Assembly (NCBI RefSeq): GCF_000482805.1
Contig: NZ_AXWT01000027.1
Location: forward strand, 1-40,000
Length of the DNA stretch: 40,000 bases
Origin: Deinococcus murrayi DSM 11303
Lineage (GTDB): Bacteria; Deinococcota; Deinococci; Deinococcales; Deinococcaceae
Direction: 5' to 3'
Below the pieces are notes generated by a model. It did no database searches and was not told the DNA's origin. It saw only the letters and a program-made list of their open reading frames with translations. Made by a program: the position numbers and the translations under genes. Shown here piece by piece: positions 1 through 12,101 of this stretch (the stretch's first letter is position 1; each line of letters opens with the position of its first letter).

Positions 1-804
1 GGCAGCAGTGGGGGGGGCAGCTTCGGCGGAGGCGGCGGGTATGGAGGCGGCTACGGTGGGGGATATGGCGGGGGCTACGGCGGAGGGTACTCCGGGCCGG
101 GCTACGTCGGCGGGGGGGGCTTCGGCATCGTTGGGCTGCTGCTGTTCGGGTTCGTGATGATGAGTGTGCTGGGGTTCATGCGCCGCAGCATGGCGGGCGG
201 GGCGCGGGGTCTGGCGGGGGCGGGCTTGGGCGGCACCGCGCAGGCCGTGAGCGTTCAGCTCCTCTTGGCGCAAGGTGACGAGGTCAAGCGCGACCTCCAG
301 CGGGTGGCCCGCTCCGGCGACCCCGACACGAACGAGGGGCTGGCCCGGATGCTTCAGGAAGCCGCCCTGGTGCTGCTGCGCCACCCCGAACGCTGGGTGT
401 ACGGCGAGGTGCAGCGGGCGCAGGGGCCAGCGAGCGCCGCCGAGAGCCAGGTTGGAGCTTGGGCGACCGAGGCCCGCGCCGCCTTTACCGTTCAGACCAC
501 CAGCAACTACCAAAACCGCGACCCCCACACGGGGTTCGAGCAGCGCTCCGACTACACCTTTCAGCGTGACGGCACCGACCTCTACCTCGCCGTGACGATT
601 GCGGTCGCCGCCCACACCCTGGCCCCCCTCCCCCCAGCGGGCGTGACCACCGCTGGGGAGGTCCGCGCCGCCCTCGCCGCCATCAGCGCGGTGACCCCCG
701 GCGACCTCATTCGCGCCGAGGTCGTCTGGAGTCCTGACGCCGAGGGCGAGTTCCTCTCGGAGGACGAGGCGATTCGCAAGTATCCGGGCTTGACAAAGCT
801 GTGA
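1..804 (+). CDS. DUF1517-family membrane protein, 5'-truncated by window edge
   Basis: The reading frame is open from base 1, so the start lies outside the window. The visible N-terminal part is a Gly/Tyr-rich run (repeats of GGGY type over about 40 residues). One hydrophobic segment around [20 protein letters not shown] follows, then a soluble domain of about 190 residues ending in KYPGLTKL. Gly-rich linker, one membrane helix and this C-terminal domain is the DUF1517 layout as I know it. The in-frame ATG at 154 falls inside the membrane segment and is not the true start. The function of the family is not established. A signal peptide may lie upstream but cannot be seen. Confidence 0.7.
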   Translation, partial: GSSGGGSFGGGGGYGGGYGGGYGGGYGGGYSGPGYVGGGGFGIVGLLLFGFVMMSVLGFMRRSMAGGARGLAGAGLGGTAQAVSVQLLLAQGDEVKRDLQRVARSGDPDTNEGLARMLQEAALVLLRHPERWVYGEVQRAQGPASAAESQVGAWATEARAAFTVQTTSNYQNRDPHTGFEQRSDYTFQRDGTDLYLAVTIAVAAHTLAPLPPAGVTTAGEVRAALAAISAVTPGDLIRAEVVWSPDAEGEFLSEDEAIRKYPGLTKL

Positions 805-826
805 GGGTCAGGGGGAAGTGGTGAGT

Positions 827-902
827 GGGGAGCGGTGAGTGGTGGGTAGAGCAAGGAGCGGGTGCGGTAGACCCACTTCCTACCTCCCACTCACTACTCC
901 CC
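827..902. repeat. Dispersed imperfect inverted repeat, copy 1
   Basis: The two 23-nt arms (827-849 and 880-902) match at 19 of 23 positions and share the core GTGAGTGG / CCACTCAC. The same core in the same hairpin layout recurs at 7648-7743, so this looks like a dispersed intergenic repeat and not a gene-specific terminator. There is no T-tract after either arm. Confidence 0.6.
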
Positions 903-956
903 ACCCTCGTAACCCTCCACCCGGTCCCCCGCCGCTGGGGACGGCATCATCGCGCG

Positions 957-1283
957 GTGGCCCGTCGCCGTCCTGAGTCCAACTGGCCCCCACCGCCCCG
1001 CGCTCCCGAAGCTTGCGGCCTGTGTGGGCGCGCGACGCCCGTGCTGACCGAACATCACCTCGTGCCGCGCTCGCAGGGGCGGCGGCAGGGGGTCAAGATT
1101 CAGGAGCTGCCCACCGTGCGGCTGTGCCCCGCCTGCCACAAGTTCATTCACCGGACCTTCAGCAATGCCGAGTTGGCGGGCGAGTACTCCAGTGTCGAGG
1201 CCCTGCTGGCGCATGAGGCCGTGCGCCGTTTCGTGGCCTGGGTGCGGGGGCAGCCCGCGAGCAAAGGGGTGCGGGTGCGGTAG
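957..1283 (+). CDS. Small HNH-endonuclease-domain protein
   Basis: This is a protein of about 108 residues with a compact HNH/zinc-finger core: CGLC near residue 22, HHLVPRSQG (the HNH histidine pair), then [10 protein letters not shown]. The two CxxC-type pairs would bind zinc and the His residues the catalytic metal. Such domains are found in restriction-like nucleases and also in uncharacterised housekeeping proteins. The frame is open back to 825, but that stretch is the dispersed inverted repeat and reads as low-complexity sequence, so I prefer the GTG at 957. No clear Shine-Dalgarno supports this choice and the start could lie elsewhere between 825 and 1000. The substrate is unknown. 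Confidence 0.65.
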   Translation: MARRRPESNWPPPPRAPEACGLCGRATPVLTEHHLVPRSQGRRQGVKIQELPTVRLCPACHKFIHRTFSNAELAGEYSSVEALLAHEAVRRFVAWVRGQPASKGVRVR

Positions 1284-1314
1284 CCCGCGGGCGGACGCGA
1301 CCTAGACTGCCCCC

Positions 1315-1821
1315 ATGTCCACCCCCGTGCCCCTTGCGCCCGCCGAGGCCCCCCTCCTTTCGCGCCTCGTGGCCGCGGGCGTGCCGCTGCTGCTGGCACT
1401 GGTCGCCTTCTTGCCCGACCCCGACGACCCCCCACCGCACCTGCCGCTGCTGGCCCTGGCGCTGCTGCTGGGCCTGGGCTTCTGGCTCGCCCCACGCCGA
1501 TTGAGGTACGAGCTGACGGATGACGGCCTGGTCGTCCGGACGCTGCTGAGCCGCACGGTCCTGCCCTACGCGGGGTTGCGGGCGCGGCGCTCGGCGGGGC
1601 GGCTGGGGCTGCGGACCTTTGGGACGGGGCTGCCGGGTTACCTCACCGGGCACTTCACCTTCGGGCCAGACCCGGCGGTGCGAAAGGTGCGGGCGGCGGC
1701 CACCCGCACGGGGGACGGCGTTCTGCTGGAATCGGGCGGGCGGACGTACTTCCTGACTCCGGCCCACCCGCAGGACTTGCTCTCGGCCCTGGCCCGGCGC
1801 GGGGCGCGGGTGGAGCCGTGA
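1315..1821 (+). CDS. Membrane-anchored PH-like domain protein
   Basis: This 168-residue protein has two hydrophobic helices at about residues 15-33 and 40-60. A soluble part follows, starting [22 protein letters not shown], which has the strand pattern of bacterial PH-like (bPH) domains. A TAGACT box ends 6 nt before the ATG, a typical Deinococcus leaderless start. The stop codon overlaps the GTG start of the next gene, so the two are translationally coupled. The family call rests on pattern recognition; the role is unknown. Confidence 0.6.
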   Translation: MSTPVPLAPAEAPLLSRLVAAGVPLLLALVAFLPDPDDPPPHLPLLALALLLGLGFWLAPRRLRYELTDDGLVVRTLLSRTVLPYAGLRARRSAGRLGLRTFGTGLPGYLTGHFTFGPDPAVRKVRAAATRTGDGVLLESGGRTYFLTPAHPQDLLSALARRGARVEP

Positions 1822-2783
1822 GCCTCCTGCTGCTGCCCGACCTCGGCGACCTGCTGCGGCTGCATCCCCAGTTCAACGCGGGCACGGTGGTGGAGGCGCT
1901 GCGTTTTCTGGAGCTGGGCGGGGTGCTGTGGGCCAGCGGTCCCGACCCTGACCACCCTCTGCGCGACGCGCTGCCCGCCGCTGGATTCGCGCTGGAGGAC
2001 CTGCCCCTCGCCGATCCTGCCCCCGCCGAAGCCGAGCACGCGCAGCTCGCGGGCTTCCTGGGGCAGTATCCCCAGGGCCGCGAGCGCCTGCGGGCGGCGG
2101 GCCGCGCCGAGGCTGAGTTCGCGGCCCAGGTGACCGCCCCGCTGACTCTGCCGGGGGCGCTGGCCCCGCAGATGGAGGAAGCCGCTGCCCGCTATCACGC
2201 CGCCGTGCGAGAGGCGCTCGGCGAGGGGCCGGGCACCCGCTGGCGTGAGCGGCGGCTCGGCGAGGTGGCGCGGGCGCTCGCGGGCCGCTCTGGGGCCGCC
2301 TTGGTGCCCCTCGACGACCTCTTTGCGCTGCGGGACCGGGTACCGGGGGCCGCCCTGCCTGACCTCGGCGGCTTTACGCCCGGCGAGACGTCGCGGCGCC
2401 GGGCGCTGGCTGACCGGGCCTGGCAACTGCGCGAGGAGGACGATTTCGCAGCGCTGCTCGCGGCCCTTGACCGTGAAGCAGGGGACGCCGTGACGCCGGA
2501 GGCCGAGCTGCTCGCAGCGGGGGCAGGGCTGTGCCTCGCAGTGGGGGACTTGGAGGCCGCCCGCACCCGGCTAGAGCGGGCCGCGCACCTTCTGCGCGGG
2601 GACGAACCGCGCAGCTTGCCAGGACTGGTGCTCGCCCGCCTGGGGCAGGTCCGCGACGCCCAGGGTGAGCGCGAGCTGGCCGAGCGCACCTACCGTGCGG
2701 TGCTGGCCCTGAGCTACGTGCCCGCCGTGGCCCGTGAGACGGCAGAAGCGGGGCTGCGCCGTCCCTTTCGCATCGAACTGTAG
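1818..2783 (+). CDS. Conserved hypothetical protein with TPR-like C-terminus
   Basis: The GTG start overlaps the upstream stop (GTGA). The product is 321 residues, acidic and Leu/Ala-rich, with no membrane segment or signal peptide. Residues about 190-310 form repeated amphipathic helix pairs (for example [20 protein letters not shown] and [19 protein letters not shown]) that look like tetratricopeptide repeats, a protein-protein interaction fold. The N-terminal 180 residues match nothing I recognise. Coupling to the PH-like membrane protein suggests they act together, possibly with this protein docking on the membrane partner. Confidence 0.6.
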   Translation: MSLLLLPDLGDLLRLHPQFNAGTVVEALRFLELGGVLWASGPDPDHPLRDALPAAGFALEDLPLADPAPAEAEHAQLAGFLGQYPQGRERLRAAGRAEAEFAAQVTAPLTLPGALAPQMEEAAARYHAAVREALGEGPGTRWRERRLGEVARALAGRSGAALVPLDDLFALRDRVPGAALPDLGGFTPGETSRRRALADRAWQLREEDDFAALLAALDREAGDAVTPEAELLAAGAGLCLAVGDLEAARTRLERAAHLLRGDEPRSLPGLVLARLGQVRDAQGERELAERTYRAVLALSYVPAVARETAEAGLRRPFRIEL

Positions 2784-2799
2784 TGCAGACACGCCAATG

Positions 2800-2841
2800 G
2801 AGGAAGGCCGGGAGAGGCTCCGCGCTGTCCCGGCCTTCCTC
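2800..2841. terminator. Strong hairpin between convergent genes
   Basis: A perfect 14-bp inverted repeat (arms 2800-2813 and 2828-2841, core GGAAGGCCGGGA) with a 14-nt loop lies between the convergent genes ending at 2783 and 2853. It has no T-tract, so it is a probable bidirectional terminator or mRNA 3'-end protector inferred from position. Confidence 0.65.
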
Positions 2842-2852
2842 TGGCTCGCGGC

Positions 2853-4481
2853 TTACGCCCGCTTGCGCCGCCGCAGGCGCTCCATCGCGGACTCCAGGCT
2901 CAGGCGCATGCGCTCCAGGGCCTGCGCAAGGTCGCCGATTTCGTCGTTGCGGTCGGCCCGCACGGGCTGCGAGAGGTCGCCCATGCTGATGGCCTCGGCG
3001 GATTTCACGAGGCGCTCCAGGGGCTGCACAATGCGGCGGGTGGTTCGCAGGGTAAGGGCCGCAGCCGTCAGGGCTGCCAGCAGCGAAATCCCCAGCACCA
3101 GCAGCAGGGTGGTTCGCAGGCGGCGGGTTGCATCGGTGCTGTCCACACCCACGGCGATACGGTAGAGCAGGTCACGCGATTGCTGGGCCGCGTCAACGGT
3201 GCGGCGGAAACCGTCGCGCCCCTCGACCACGCCCAGGCGACTTACGATAAAGGTTTCGTTGCCGCCGCGCTGGTTTTCCGGCTGCTCGATCAGGGCACGT
3301 AGCTCGCGGGCTTGGGCCGATTCGCCTGCGCCCACCTCTTCCAGTTGAGCAAGCTGTTCGCGGTAGGCGTCGGCAGGAGTGCCGCGGTTGACGAAAGTGC
3401 CCGTCTTGGGATTGGTCTTGATGAACTCGGCCACCCGGCCCTGCAAGCTGCCGTCGAGCGCCGGATTCTGACTGCGGAAGTAGACGGTGCCATCGGGCAG
3501 CTCCACCTCCACAAAGCCCACCGCCGAGCGCCTCAGCAGAGCGTCGAGCTGGGCATTGACCGTCTCTTGGTCGCGGGTGTCGAGACCCGTGCCCACCGCC
3601 ACGGCCACCGCTTCGGCGTTTTGGCGAATCAGGCGCTGTTGGGCACTTGGCAGCAGCACGGCCAGCGAGAGCAACGAGAGGCTTGCCGCCACGCCCAGTG
3701 GCGCGACCGACGCCACGATGAGCTGCTGGGCTAGGCTGCGCCGCCGTCCTGCCGGAGCCGCACTGCTCTCGGCGGCCACGGCGCTCAGGAACTGGTCCGT
3801 GGCGGCGGGAGTGGCAGGGGCAGAGGCCTCCGCCGCCGGAGCGCTGGGTACCGCCCCCACCGTCAGCGCCCCTGTAAAGTCAGACCAGGAGTCGGCGGCG
3901 GGGGTCGGGGTAGGCGCAGCCGGGGCATCCCCGTCCGTCACGCGGGGGGGCGCCGGGTCAGGCGAGAAGACGGTCGTGCTGCCCAGGCCCAGCTCCGCGC
4001 TGCCGCCCAAGGCCCCCGCCCCCGCCAGCCCAGCCGCCAGCACAGGTTCGCGCTGAACTTCGCGGCCCGGAGCACTGACGGGCACGGGCGTGGCAAAGGG
4101 GTCGGTGTCGAGGCCGGGAAGGCTGCCCAGCGCCCCAAAGGGGTTGGCCGCCAGGGGAGCGGCGGGGGCGAGTTCGACGTCGTCGGGCGCAACGGCGCGG
4201 GAAGCGGGGGGGCGGGGAGGTGCCTCCTCAAAGGGGCTGACGTCCAGCCGCGTCTCGTCGCGGACCTCTTCGAGGCTGACGGCGGCGCCAACTTCCTCGA
4301 ACACGCGCAGCAGCAGCTCGGCGCGGGGGCGGCCACTGGGCTTCATCAGGCGGCCTGTGCGCCGTGAGGCCAGGCGCGAAGCCTGCTCTGGCGAGAGGCC
4401 AAAGCGGGAGATGAGTTGTTCTTCGAGGGCGGGGCGCACCTCGTCGGGAACAGGCTGGCGAATCACGACCGTGTACTTCAT
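2853..4481 (-). CDS. HAMP-domain transmembrane protein with large cytoplasmic N-terminus
   Basis: The product is 542 residues. The N-terminal 90 residues ([17 protein letters not shown]...) form a small alpha/beta domain, followed by a long Pro/Ala-rich low-complexity linker to about 245. A first membrane helix (about 255-275), an extracellular sensor-like region of about 170 residues, a second helix (about 452-475, [20 protein letters not shown]) and a HAMP domain ([20 protein letters not shown]) follow. The protein ends soon after HAMP, with no kinase, cyclase or chemotaxis-signalling domain, so the output may be a partner protein. The Shine-Dalgarno GGAAGGAA lies 5 nt before the ATG. It is the last gene of a leftward operon. 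Confidence 0.75.
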   Translation of the reverse strand: MKYTVVIRQPVPDEVRPALEEQLISRFGLSPEQASRLASRRTGRLMKPSGRPRAELLLRVFEEVGAAVSLEEVRDETRLDVSPFEEAPPRPPASRAVAPDDVELAPAAPLAANPFGALGSLPGLDTDPFATPVPVSAPGREVQREPVLAAGLAGAGALGGSAELGLGSTTVFSPDPAPPRVTDGDAPAAPTPTPAADSWSDFTGALTVGAVPSAPAAEASAPATPAATDQFLSAVAAESSAAPAGRRRSLAQQLIVASVAPLGVAASLSLLSLAVLLPSAQQRLIRQNAEAVAVAVGTGLDTRDQETVNAQLDALLRRSAVGFVEVELPDGTVYFRSQNPALDGSLQGRVAEFIKTNPKTGTFVNRGTPADAYREQLAQLEEVGAGESAQARELRALIEQPENQRGGNETFIVSRLGVVEGRDGFRRTVDAAQQSRDLLYRIAVGVDSTDATRRLRTTLLLVLGISLLAALTAAALTLRTTRRIVQPLERLVKSAEAISMGDLSQPVRADRNDEIGDLAQALERMRLSLESAMERLRRRKRA

Positions 4482-4548
4482 GGCAGTTCCTTCCGGGCCA
4501 CGCGCCGAGCGGGCCAGTCGTCAGGGGAGGGGGGGAGGGGAGAGAGGG

Positions 4549-4989
4549 TCACGCGAGGTCCCGTGCCCTGAGGTGGCGCACAAAGACGGGCACCTGCGCC
4601 TCGCCGAGCTGTCCGGCGAGCGCCGAGAGCAGAGTGCTGAGGGTGGGACGCTCTTCGCCCAGCTCATCGAGGACGTCGTCCACCACAAACTCGCCCATCG
4701 GCCCCACCGCCGCGATGACGCAGGCGGTGACGGCCTCCAGCACCTCGTCCGTGACGGGCTGACTGCGCTGCGCGGCGCGGCGCACCCAAGCTTCGGCCTG
4801 TGCCAGGGCGGTCCCCACGTCGGCGGGACTCATGCGGGCGAGGGCCGCGACCTCGGCGGCGGTGCGCACGCCGTCCACGTGGTGCAGCACTCGCCACAGC
4901 GCGAAGGGCAGCGGCAGGTCGTCGCGCAGGCCAGCGGGCCAGGTGGGAACTCCCACCGGGGCACTCCCGGCCAGCGAAGCGGCGGTCAC
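4549..4989 (-). CDS. Hypothetical protein, middle gene of HAMP operon
   Basis: The GTG start overlaps the stop of the upstream gene (GTGA), giving 146 residues. The frame is open further upstream, but coupling decides the start. The sequence is helical and soluble: residues about 25-85 look like a small winged-helix module ([40 protein letters not shown]). The C-terminal part around [17 protein letters not shown] resembles the short helical domain found after response-regulator-like proteins in some bacteria. I cannot name a family with confidence. The operon context suggests a signalling partner of the HAMP protein. Confidence 0.55.
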   Translation of the reverse strand: MTAASLAGSAPVGVPTWPAGLRDDLPLPFALWRVLHHVDGVRTAAEVAALARMSPADVGTALAQAEAWVRRAAQRSQPVTDEVLEAVTACVIAAVGPMGEFVVDDVLDELGEERPTLSTLLSALAGQLGEAQVPVFVRHLRARDLA

Positions 4990-5804
4990 GCGGCCCCCAG
5001 CCCGGCGGCCTGCCACTCCGGCTGGTCCGGGAGGTTGCCCAGCGGCAGTTCTGCGAGGGGTTGCCCCAGCCGGGTGAGGCTGGCGCGGAAGGCCGCGAGC
5101 AGGGCCGGGAGCAGTTCCTGGGCCGGCACGCTGGGGTCAACCGTCAGGCGTCCGCCCTGCAGGGTGACCTCACGCGCAAAGGGGTCGAGGCAGGGATGCT
5201 CGGCGGCGAGCCGCACGCAGACCGTGCGCCAGACCTCGTCGAGGGACGTGTGGCGGTGCGTGGCCGCGAGCAGCTCTTGCCAAAAAGCGAGCAACTCGGC
5301 GTCGGAAGGCGGCGGCGCGACCTCGCCGAGCCACTCGCAGGCAGCGCCTGGCTCCGGCAGGGTCCCAGCCAGCAGACGCCCGCGCTGCCAGTAGCTGCAC
5401 GCCCCCGGCGCAAGGAGCACACCGGAAAAGCGGCCTCCCTCCAGCCGCGCTTGGCCCGCGGGCCAGCCCTCCTCCAGCGGCTGCGGGGTGCCGCTGCGGG
5501 CCGTCCAAAGGGTCTCGGCGACGGCGGGCGGGAGGGGCGTCAGGCTGACGCGGGCGCGGGGCAGCCCAGCCATCGCCTGCGCCCAACCCACCTCTCCGTG
5601 GGCCGTAAACCCGCCGCGCAGCGCTCCGCCGACCCACACGAACCGCGCCCAATGCGGTCCCTGTTGGGCATCAAACACAGCGCTCAGGCCCTGGCCCTGG
5701 CGGGTCAGCAGGTCGCTGGTGACTTCGGTCCAGGGGTAGTGGTCGGTGCAAAGACCGTGGTAGACGGCAGGTTCGGGAGGAAGAGGGAGGCGGGGCTGGG
5801 GCAT
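4986..5804 (-). CDS. Hypothetical protein, first gene of HAMP operon
   Basis: I take the ATG at 5804, preceded by GAGGTGA at normal spacing, over the upstream in-frame ATG at 5846. The product is 272 residues, soluble, with a beta-rich N-terminal half (for example [20 protein letters not shown]) and a helical C-terminal third. Deinococcus proteins with this kind of N-terminal region are usually annotated as hypothetical; I do not recognise a domain. It is coupled by a 4-bp overlap to the next gene. Confidence 0.55.
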   Translation of the reverse strand: MPQPRLPLPPEPAVYHGLCTDHYPWTEVTSDLLTRQGQGLSAVFDAQQGPHWARFVWVGGALRGGFTAHGEVGWAQAMAGLPRARVSLTPLPPAVAETLWTARSGTPQPLEEGWPAGQARLEGGRFSGVLLAPGACSYWQRGRLLAGTLPEPGAACEWLGEVAPPPSDAELLAFWQELLAATHRHTSLDEVWRTVCVRLAAEHPCLDPFAREVTLQGGRLTVDPSVPAQELLPALLAAFRASLTRLGQPLAELPLGNLPDQPEWQAAGLGAA

Positions 5805-5962
5805 GGAGTCACCTCGGAGACGGGAAAGGGGCCACGCGAACGTCACGTTCGCCGCCCATCACACCTCAGTTCCTCTTACCGCTGACTTACATGACCCTCA
5901 TGCGGCCCAAAAGAACCCGCCCGGTCAGCGGGGACCGGACGGGGAGGGGCAGGGCAGCGGGC

Positions 5963-6607
5963 TTAGCCGAGTTCGTTCAGCAGCGCCTGCACCCTTTCGC
6001 GCAGGTCGCCGCGCTCCTGGGGGGCACCGAGCTGGTGCAGCCCGCCGTGATAGGCGTCGGGGTCGCCAAACAGGCGCGAAAGCAGCTCGAACTCGCGCTG
6101 GCTGCGCAAGCTGGCGTCGTCGCGGAAAAGGGTCACGTACTGGTCCTGAAAGGCCCACTCGCTGAGTTCGCCCGCGAGGTAAGCCCGCATCAGGCGGCGG
6201 TAGGGTTCGACGTTGTCGTCGGTAGCGACTTTGGCCGCGCCCTCGCGCAGGGGCACGTGCTGGCGGAAGACGGGTTCCAGGGCCTGGGGCGTGATGTCCC
6301 AGTTGTTGACCTCAAACTGCGCCTCGCCGTTCCGGAAGAGGATGAACTGCGGGCTGTGGTGCACCAGCCCGGTCCGCTCGGCGACGTGGTTGCTCGCCGG
6401 ACGCCATTCCACCACCCGGATAAAGCCCACGGGCAGCTCGTGGCGCTGCAAGAAGCTCTCGACCACCCCAAAGCCCTGCATCGTCTTGTGGCAGGTCCCG
6501 GCCTTGAAAATGGCGGCAAGCGGGTAGTCCTGCAAGAAGCGGTCTACCTCTTCGGGGGTCGTCAGGGGCACGAGCACCTGGGTCTGTTCGGTCGCGTTGG
6601 CCGTCAT
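5963..6607 (-). CDS. Bacilliredoxin-like (YtxJ/BrxC-type) protein with C-terminal extension
   Basis: Residues about 10-115 match the monothiol thioredoxin-fold family of YtxJ/Brx[21 protein letters not shown] holds a single redox Cys, and [17 protein letters not shown] matches the cis-Pro region. These proteins remove bacillithiol from oxidised protein thiols, and Deinococcus makes bacillithiol. Residues about 130-214 are a helical extension ([20 protein letters not shown]) that resembles the colicin-immunity-like helical family; that part is tentative. The ATG is 6 nt after TATGCT, a leaderless start. At 214 residues it is about twice the length of a plain bacilliredoxin. Confidence 0.72.
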   Translation of the reverse strand: MTANATEQTQVLVPLTTPEEVDRFLQDYPLAAIFKAGTCHKTMQGFGVVESFLQRHELPVGFIRVVEWRPASNHVAERTGLVHHSPQFILFRNGEAQFEVNNWDITPQALEPVFRQHVPLREGAAKVATDDNVEPYRRLMRAYLAGELSEWAFQDQYVTLFRDDASLRSQREFELLSRLFGDPDAYHGGLHQLGAPQERGDLRERVQALLNELG

Positions 6608-6687
6608 GGGGACAGCATACCCGCTGCTTTGAAAAACGAAGTGTTCCGGTCCACATCCGGTCTACAGGTCCACAAGGGGTGGAGACT

Positions 6688-7638
<951 letters not shown>

Positions 7639-7647
7639 CCGGCAAGT

Positions 7648-7743
7648 GTAGGGGGGAGAGGGGTGAGTGGTCAGTGGGGAGTGGAAAAAGGAAGCGGGAG
7701 CTGAGGCCGTTGCTCTAGCTCCCACTCACCACTGCCCCCCTAC
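7648..7743. repeat. Dispersed imperfect inverted repeat, copy 2
   Basis: The arms at 7648-7670 and 7721-7743 share GTAGGGGGG and GTGAGTGG with one small indel, the same core as at 827-902. The right arm covers the mraY stop codon and the left arm lies just upstream of the -10 box of the methyltransferase gene. Confidence 0.55.
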
Positions 7744-8657
7744 GGCCTGCCGCCCAAAATCCACCACACCAGTGCCGTTGCCACCGCCGTGACCACCCAG
7801 AAGCGGGTGGTGACGTGCGTTTCGGGCCAGCCGACCATCTCGAAATGGTGCTGGATGGGACTCATCTTGAAGATGCGCTTGCCCCGCAACCGGAAAGACG
7901 CCACCTGTAAGACCACGCTGAGCACGGCGACCACCGGGATAATCGCGGCGAGCGGCAACAGCCACACGTCGGCGTACAGGACGTAAGCCCCCGCCGCGAC
8001 CGCCCCGATGGCGTGGCTGCCCATGTCGCCCATAAAGACGCGGGCCGGGTGCGCGTTGAACCACAGGAAGCCCAGCAGCACCGCCACCATCAGCGCCGAG
8101 ACGGGCGAGAGCGCCAGCAGCGGCAGCAGCACGATGATGGCGACCCCCGCGAGCAGGCCGTCTAGCCCGTCGGTGAAGTTAAAGGCGTTGACGGCCCCCA
8201 CCATCACCAGCGTCAGCAGAATCACGTCGGGGACGCGCCCCAGGCTGGGCAAGACCTCGTGTGCGGCGAGCGGCGCAGCGAAGAGGGCAAAACCCAGCCC
8301 CACCAGGAACTGAAGGGGGAACTTTTCGCGGGCCAGCAGTTCCTTTTTGCCCCGGCCCCGCATCCGCGAGACAATCTTGAGCCAGTCGTCAATCCCGCCG
8401 ATCACGCCCATCGCCAGCGCCGTCAGCATGAGCAGCAGCTCGCGTGGCCCGCCCGCATTCCCGGTCAGGTACAGCGGAAAGAACACCAGCGCCAGCGCGA
8501 GCACAAAGGCTACGCCGCCCGCCGTGGGCGTGCCTTCCTTTTTCAGGTGCGTCTGCGGGCCATCGGCCCGGATGGGCTGGCCCCAGCCCCGCGCCTTGCT
8601 CAAGCGAATAAAGAGACCCACGAGAAACCACGAAAGCAGGGCTGCCACGACGGTCAT
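7740..8657 (-). CDS. mraY: Phospho-N-acetylmuramoyl-pentapeptide-transferase
   Basis: MraY moves phospho-MurNAc-pentapeptide from UDP to undecaprenyl phosphate, making lipid I at the inner face of the membrane. All signature loops are present in order: GTPTAGG (about residue 42), GGIDDWLK with the Asp pair, [19 protein letters not shown] and MSPIQHHFE. About ten membrane helices are visible. At 305 residues it is shorter than the E. coli enzyme (360) but has every motif. It is not in a mur/dcw cluster here, since both neighbours are unrelated. A possible Shine-Dalgarno CCGGAG precedes the ATG. Confidence 0.95.
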   Translation of the reverse strand: MTVVAALLSWFLVGLFIRLSKARGWGQPIRADGPQTHLKKEGTPTAGGVAFVLALALVFFPLYLTGNAGGPRELLLMLTALAMGVIGGIDDWLKIVSRMRGRGKKELLAREKFPLQFLVGLGFALFAAPLAAHEVLPSLGRVPDVILLTLVMVGAVNAFNFTDGLDGLLAGVAIIVLLPLLALSPVSALMVAVLLGFLWFNAHPARVFMGDMGSHAIGAVAAGAYVLYADVWLLPLAAIIPVVAVLSVVLQVASFRLRGKRIFKMSPIQHHFEMVGWPETHVTTRFWVVTAVATALVWWILGGRP

Positions 8658-8800
8658 GGGCGGCTCCGGCGGGGGGTAGAGAACAGGCAGGGGCGCAGCA
8701 TCTCAACCGGGGAGGGTAGCACGGCGCTCGGTGGTCCAAGGAAACAGCAGGAAAGAGGGCCGGACTCCCAACAGCCCTGGCCCCCTTTCCTTCGCAGCCC

Positions 8801-9799
<999 letters not shown>

Positions 9800-9834
9800 A
9801 ACCTCGCCAGTGTAAGCGGTGGGTGTGCCCGGCG

Positions 9835-10803
9835 TTACGCTGCCCCGCTCCGCAATACGTCACCCGCAACGTGACGCGCCAGGAGTGGCCCCAGCAAAAA
9901 GCCCTTGCTCCCCAGCCCGGAGAGCCGCCATACGCCGCTGGCCTGCCGCCCGGCGACCAGCCCGGAGAGCCGCGTACCGCTCCAGCGCCCGGTCACCCGC
10001 ACCCCGCGCAGGTCGGTCAGGGCACCCCCCCGGTCCAGCAGCCAGCGCAGGGAAGGGACGGGGGGCGTGGGCGGGTGCCATGTCGGCGTAGGGGCCTCAA
10101 AGGTTGCCCCCAGCACGCCCGTCCCCCCCGCCCCCGGCGCGAGGTAGGCCCCGAAGCTCACCGGAAGCGGGGTCGCCGGGCGCTCCAACGTGAGCAGCGT
10201 GCCCGCTCGGTGGGTGCCCGCTTCGCCCGCCCAGCCTGCCCCCACCGCGCCCCCGCACCAGACCACGGCGTCGCCCCTCAGCACGGTGCCGCCCTCCAGC
10301 GTGACCGAGTGGGCGTCCCAGGCGACCGCTCGCCCCCGCATGACCTCTGCCCCGCTCGCGCCCAGCAGCGCCGTGCACAGGGCCGCCCCGTCCAGCCAGC
10401 CCCCCTCCGGGAGCCAGAGCGCCTGCGGCCAGCCGGGGGCGAGGGGCACTGGAAACGCCTCCGGCGTCAGCCAGCGGTGGGGGAGGGCCGGGGGCAGGTG
10501 CCGCACGAACCTCGCCCGCGTGCGCTCGTCGGGCACCGGGCGCAGCACGCCCGCCTGGCCGTGCGGGACCCGCCAGCCCGCCCCCTCCAGCTCGCGCACC
10601 AGCGCCCAAGTCAGCGCGAGGCCCTCCAACGCCCGCTCGTCCACCCCCCCCGACTGCCCGCGTACCGGGTTGAGCAGCGCGGAAGGGACGTGGCTCGCCG
10701 CGTGCTCTCCAGCGTCCACTACCATGACCCGCGCTCCCCCCCGCCCCGCGAAGTACGCCACCGCCGCCCCCGCGACCCCGCCCCCCACGACAAGCACCCT
10801 CAC
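9835..10803 (-). CDS. mnmC: FAD-dependent oxidoreductase, stand-alone MnmC oxidase domain
   Basis: The N-terminus [19 protein letters not shown] is the FAD dinucleotide-binding fold, and the C-terminus ends in [16 protein letters not shown] as in the MnmC/DAO family. In E. coli the bifunctional MnmC oxidase half removes the carboxymethyl group from cmnm5s2U34 in tRNA. Here that half is a separate 322-residue protein whose ATG overlaps the stop of the adjacent mnmD by 4 bp. Coupling to mnmD is the main reason for the specific name; by sequence alone it could be another glycine/D-amino-acid oxidase-like enzyme. Confidence 0.75.
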   Translation of the reverse strand: MRVLVVGGGVAGAAVAYFAGRGGARVMVVDAGEHAASHVPSALLNPVRGQSGGVDERALEGLALTWALVRELEGAGWRVPHGQAGVLRPVPDERTRARFVRHLPPALPHRWLTPEAFPVPLAPGWPQALWLPEGGWLDGAALCTALLGASGAEVMRGRAVAWDAHSVTLEGGTVLRGDAVVWCGGAVGAGWAGEAGTHRAGTLLTLERPATPLPVSFGAYLAPGAGGTGVLGATFEAPTPTWHPPTPPVPSLRWLLDRGGALTDLRGVRVTGRWSGTRLSGLVAGRQASGVWRLSGLGSKGFLLGPLLARHVAGDVLRSGAA

Positions 10804-11480
10804 GGACGCACCGCCCGCAGGTGCTCGCGCTTGCCGGGTGGGCCAGGACGGCGCTCGACCGTGAGGCCCGCCGCCGCCAGCGCTCGGCGCACGTGTCCGG
10901 CAGCGCTGTAGGTCGTGAGCACGCCCCCCGGTGCGAGGGCCGAGGCCAGCCGAGCGACCACCTCCTCCGTCCAGACTTCCGGGTTACGGGCAGGCGAGAA
11001 GCCGTCGAGGTAGAGGGCCGTGGCCCAGCCCTGGGGCAGGGGCGCGGTGCGGATGTCCGCGAAGTGGACGGTGAGGGAAACGCCGGGCACCTTCACCCAC
11101 AGCGGGCCGGGGCCGCCCCATCCTGCCAGAACTTCCTTCCACGCGGGATGGTCAGCTCCCATGCCACCCTCGGCCACCTCCCGCAGCACGGCCACGGGGG
11201 CGGGGTCAAACTCGTAAGCCACGTACTCCAGCGGCACCCCGCGCCGCTCGCCGTCGGCCAGGGTCGCCCGGAAGTTGACGCCCAGCCCAAAACCCACCTC
11301 CAGCACGCGCGGGCGGGGATGGACTTGGGTGCCGCTTCCCTCCACAAAGACATGGCGGGCCTGCGCCGCCGCCCCGTGCCGCGAGCCGTAGGCTTCGCCA
11401 TAACGGGCGCTCAGGGCGGTGCGCGAGCCGTCAGGCGTGAGCAAGATGGCCCCGGCAGGAGAAGGGTCAGCGTCGGTCAT
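10800..11480 (-). CDS. mnmD: tRNA (mnm5s2U34) methyltransferase, stand-alone MnmC methylase domain
   Basis: The product is 226 residues. The motif [16 protein letters not shown] is the SAM-binding motif I, and [20 protein letters not shown] is the family signature (E. coli MnmC has LDGFAPAKNPDMW). It would methylate nm5s2U34 to mnm5s2U34 in tRNAs reading split boxes, such as tRNA-Lys(UUU). TATGCT lies 8 nt before the ATG, a near-leaderless start. It leads a two-gene leftward unit with the FAD oxidase, giving the same two activities that E. coli fuses in one chain. Confidence 0.87.
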   Translation of the reverse strand: MTDADPSPAGAILLTPDGSRTALSARYGEAYGSRHGAAAQARHVFVEGSGTQVHPRPRVLEVGFGLGVNFRATLADGERRGVPLEYVAYEFDPAPVAVLREVAEGGMGADHPAWKEVLAGWGGPGPLWVKVPGVSLTVHFADIRTAPLPQGWATALYLDGFSPARNPEVWTEEVVARLASALAPGGVLTTYSAAGHVRRALAAAGLTVERRPGPPGKREHLRAVRP

Positions 11481-11517
11481 CGGTCCGCAGCATAGGGCGG
11501 CTGCGGGCGGGGGTGCG

Positions 11518-12006
11518 TTAGCGGCTGGGGTCGGGGTCCAGCGGGCTGGGCATGGTCCGCTCGCGCACCAGCCCCTGCGGGTCTTCCACGGCGAGTTCCT
11601 CGCGGCGCAGGGTCACTTCCTGGGTTTGGGTGTAGGTGCGGGCTTCCTTGGCGATGGTGACGTCACTCAGGGGGTAGACCAGCTTCTCGAACTGTGCCCG
11701 TTCCTCGTAGAGGGGCACTTCGTACACGCGGCCCACCTCCAGTTCCTCGCCGTTGAGGGTAGCTCTCCCCCCGGTGTTCTCCTTTACCGTGATTTCGAGG
11801 TGCTCGCGGCGCAGGGTGATGGGCACCATCTCTTGACGTTCAGTCACCACCCGGCGGATGGTGACGGCCCCAACCACTTCCGGCACGACCTCCACGTTGG
11901 CGCGCTCTTCGTAAAGGCGCAGACGTTCGATGAGTTCGCGGCGCTCTTCACGCTCTCGCCGCGCCGGGTCGGTATGAGCATCTTGGTCGGGTCGGTAGTC
12001 ATCCAT
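11518..12006 (-). CDS. DUF2382 (YsnF-type) stress protein
   Basis: This 162-residue acidic/basic repeat-like protein has the DUF2382 pattern: [40 protein letters not shown] and [20 protein letters not shown]. It has no membrane segment. Family members (YsnF, AvaK) are linked to stress responses but have no known activity. It lies downstream of the larger PRC-barrel/DUF2382 protein on the same strand, separated by about 95 nt, so both probably come from one duplication or one regulon. Confidence 0.8.
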   Translation of the reverse strand: MDDYRPDQDAHTDPARREREERRELIERLRLYEERANVEVVPEVVGAVTIRRVVTERQEMVPITLRREHLEITVKENTGGRATLNGEELEVGRVYEVPLYEERAQFEKLVYPLSDVTIAKEARTYTQTQEVTLRREELAVEDPQGLVRERTMPSPLDPDPSR

Positions 12007-12101
12007 GGCGTGTCCTCATTTTGCGAAATAGAACCAAAGGGAAGAGGCGGGGTTGCCCCCGCCCCTGCCCCCGCACTGTCGTGGCAGGAGCTGGCTGTGT
12101 T

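Noticed and set aside
4090..5394. 434-codon plus-strand ORF opposite the HAMP operon
   Set aside because: It is Ser/Arg/Gly-rich low complexity, typical of antisense frames in G/C-rich genes, and the minus strand has well supported coupled genes.
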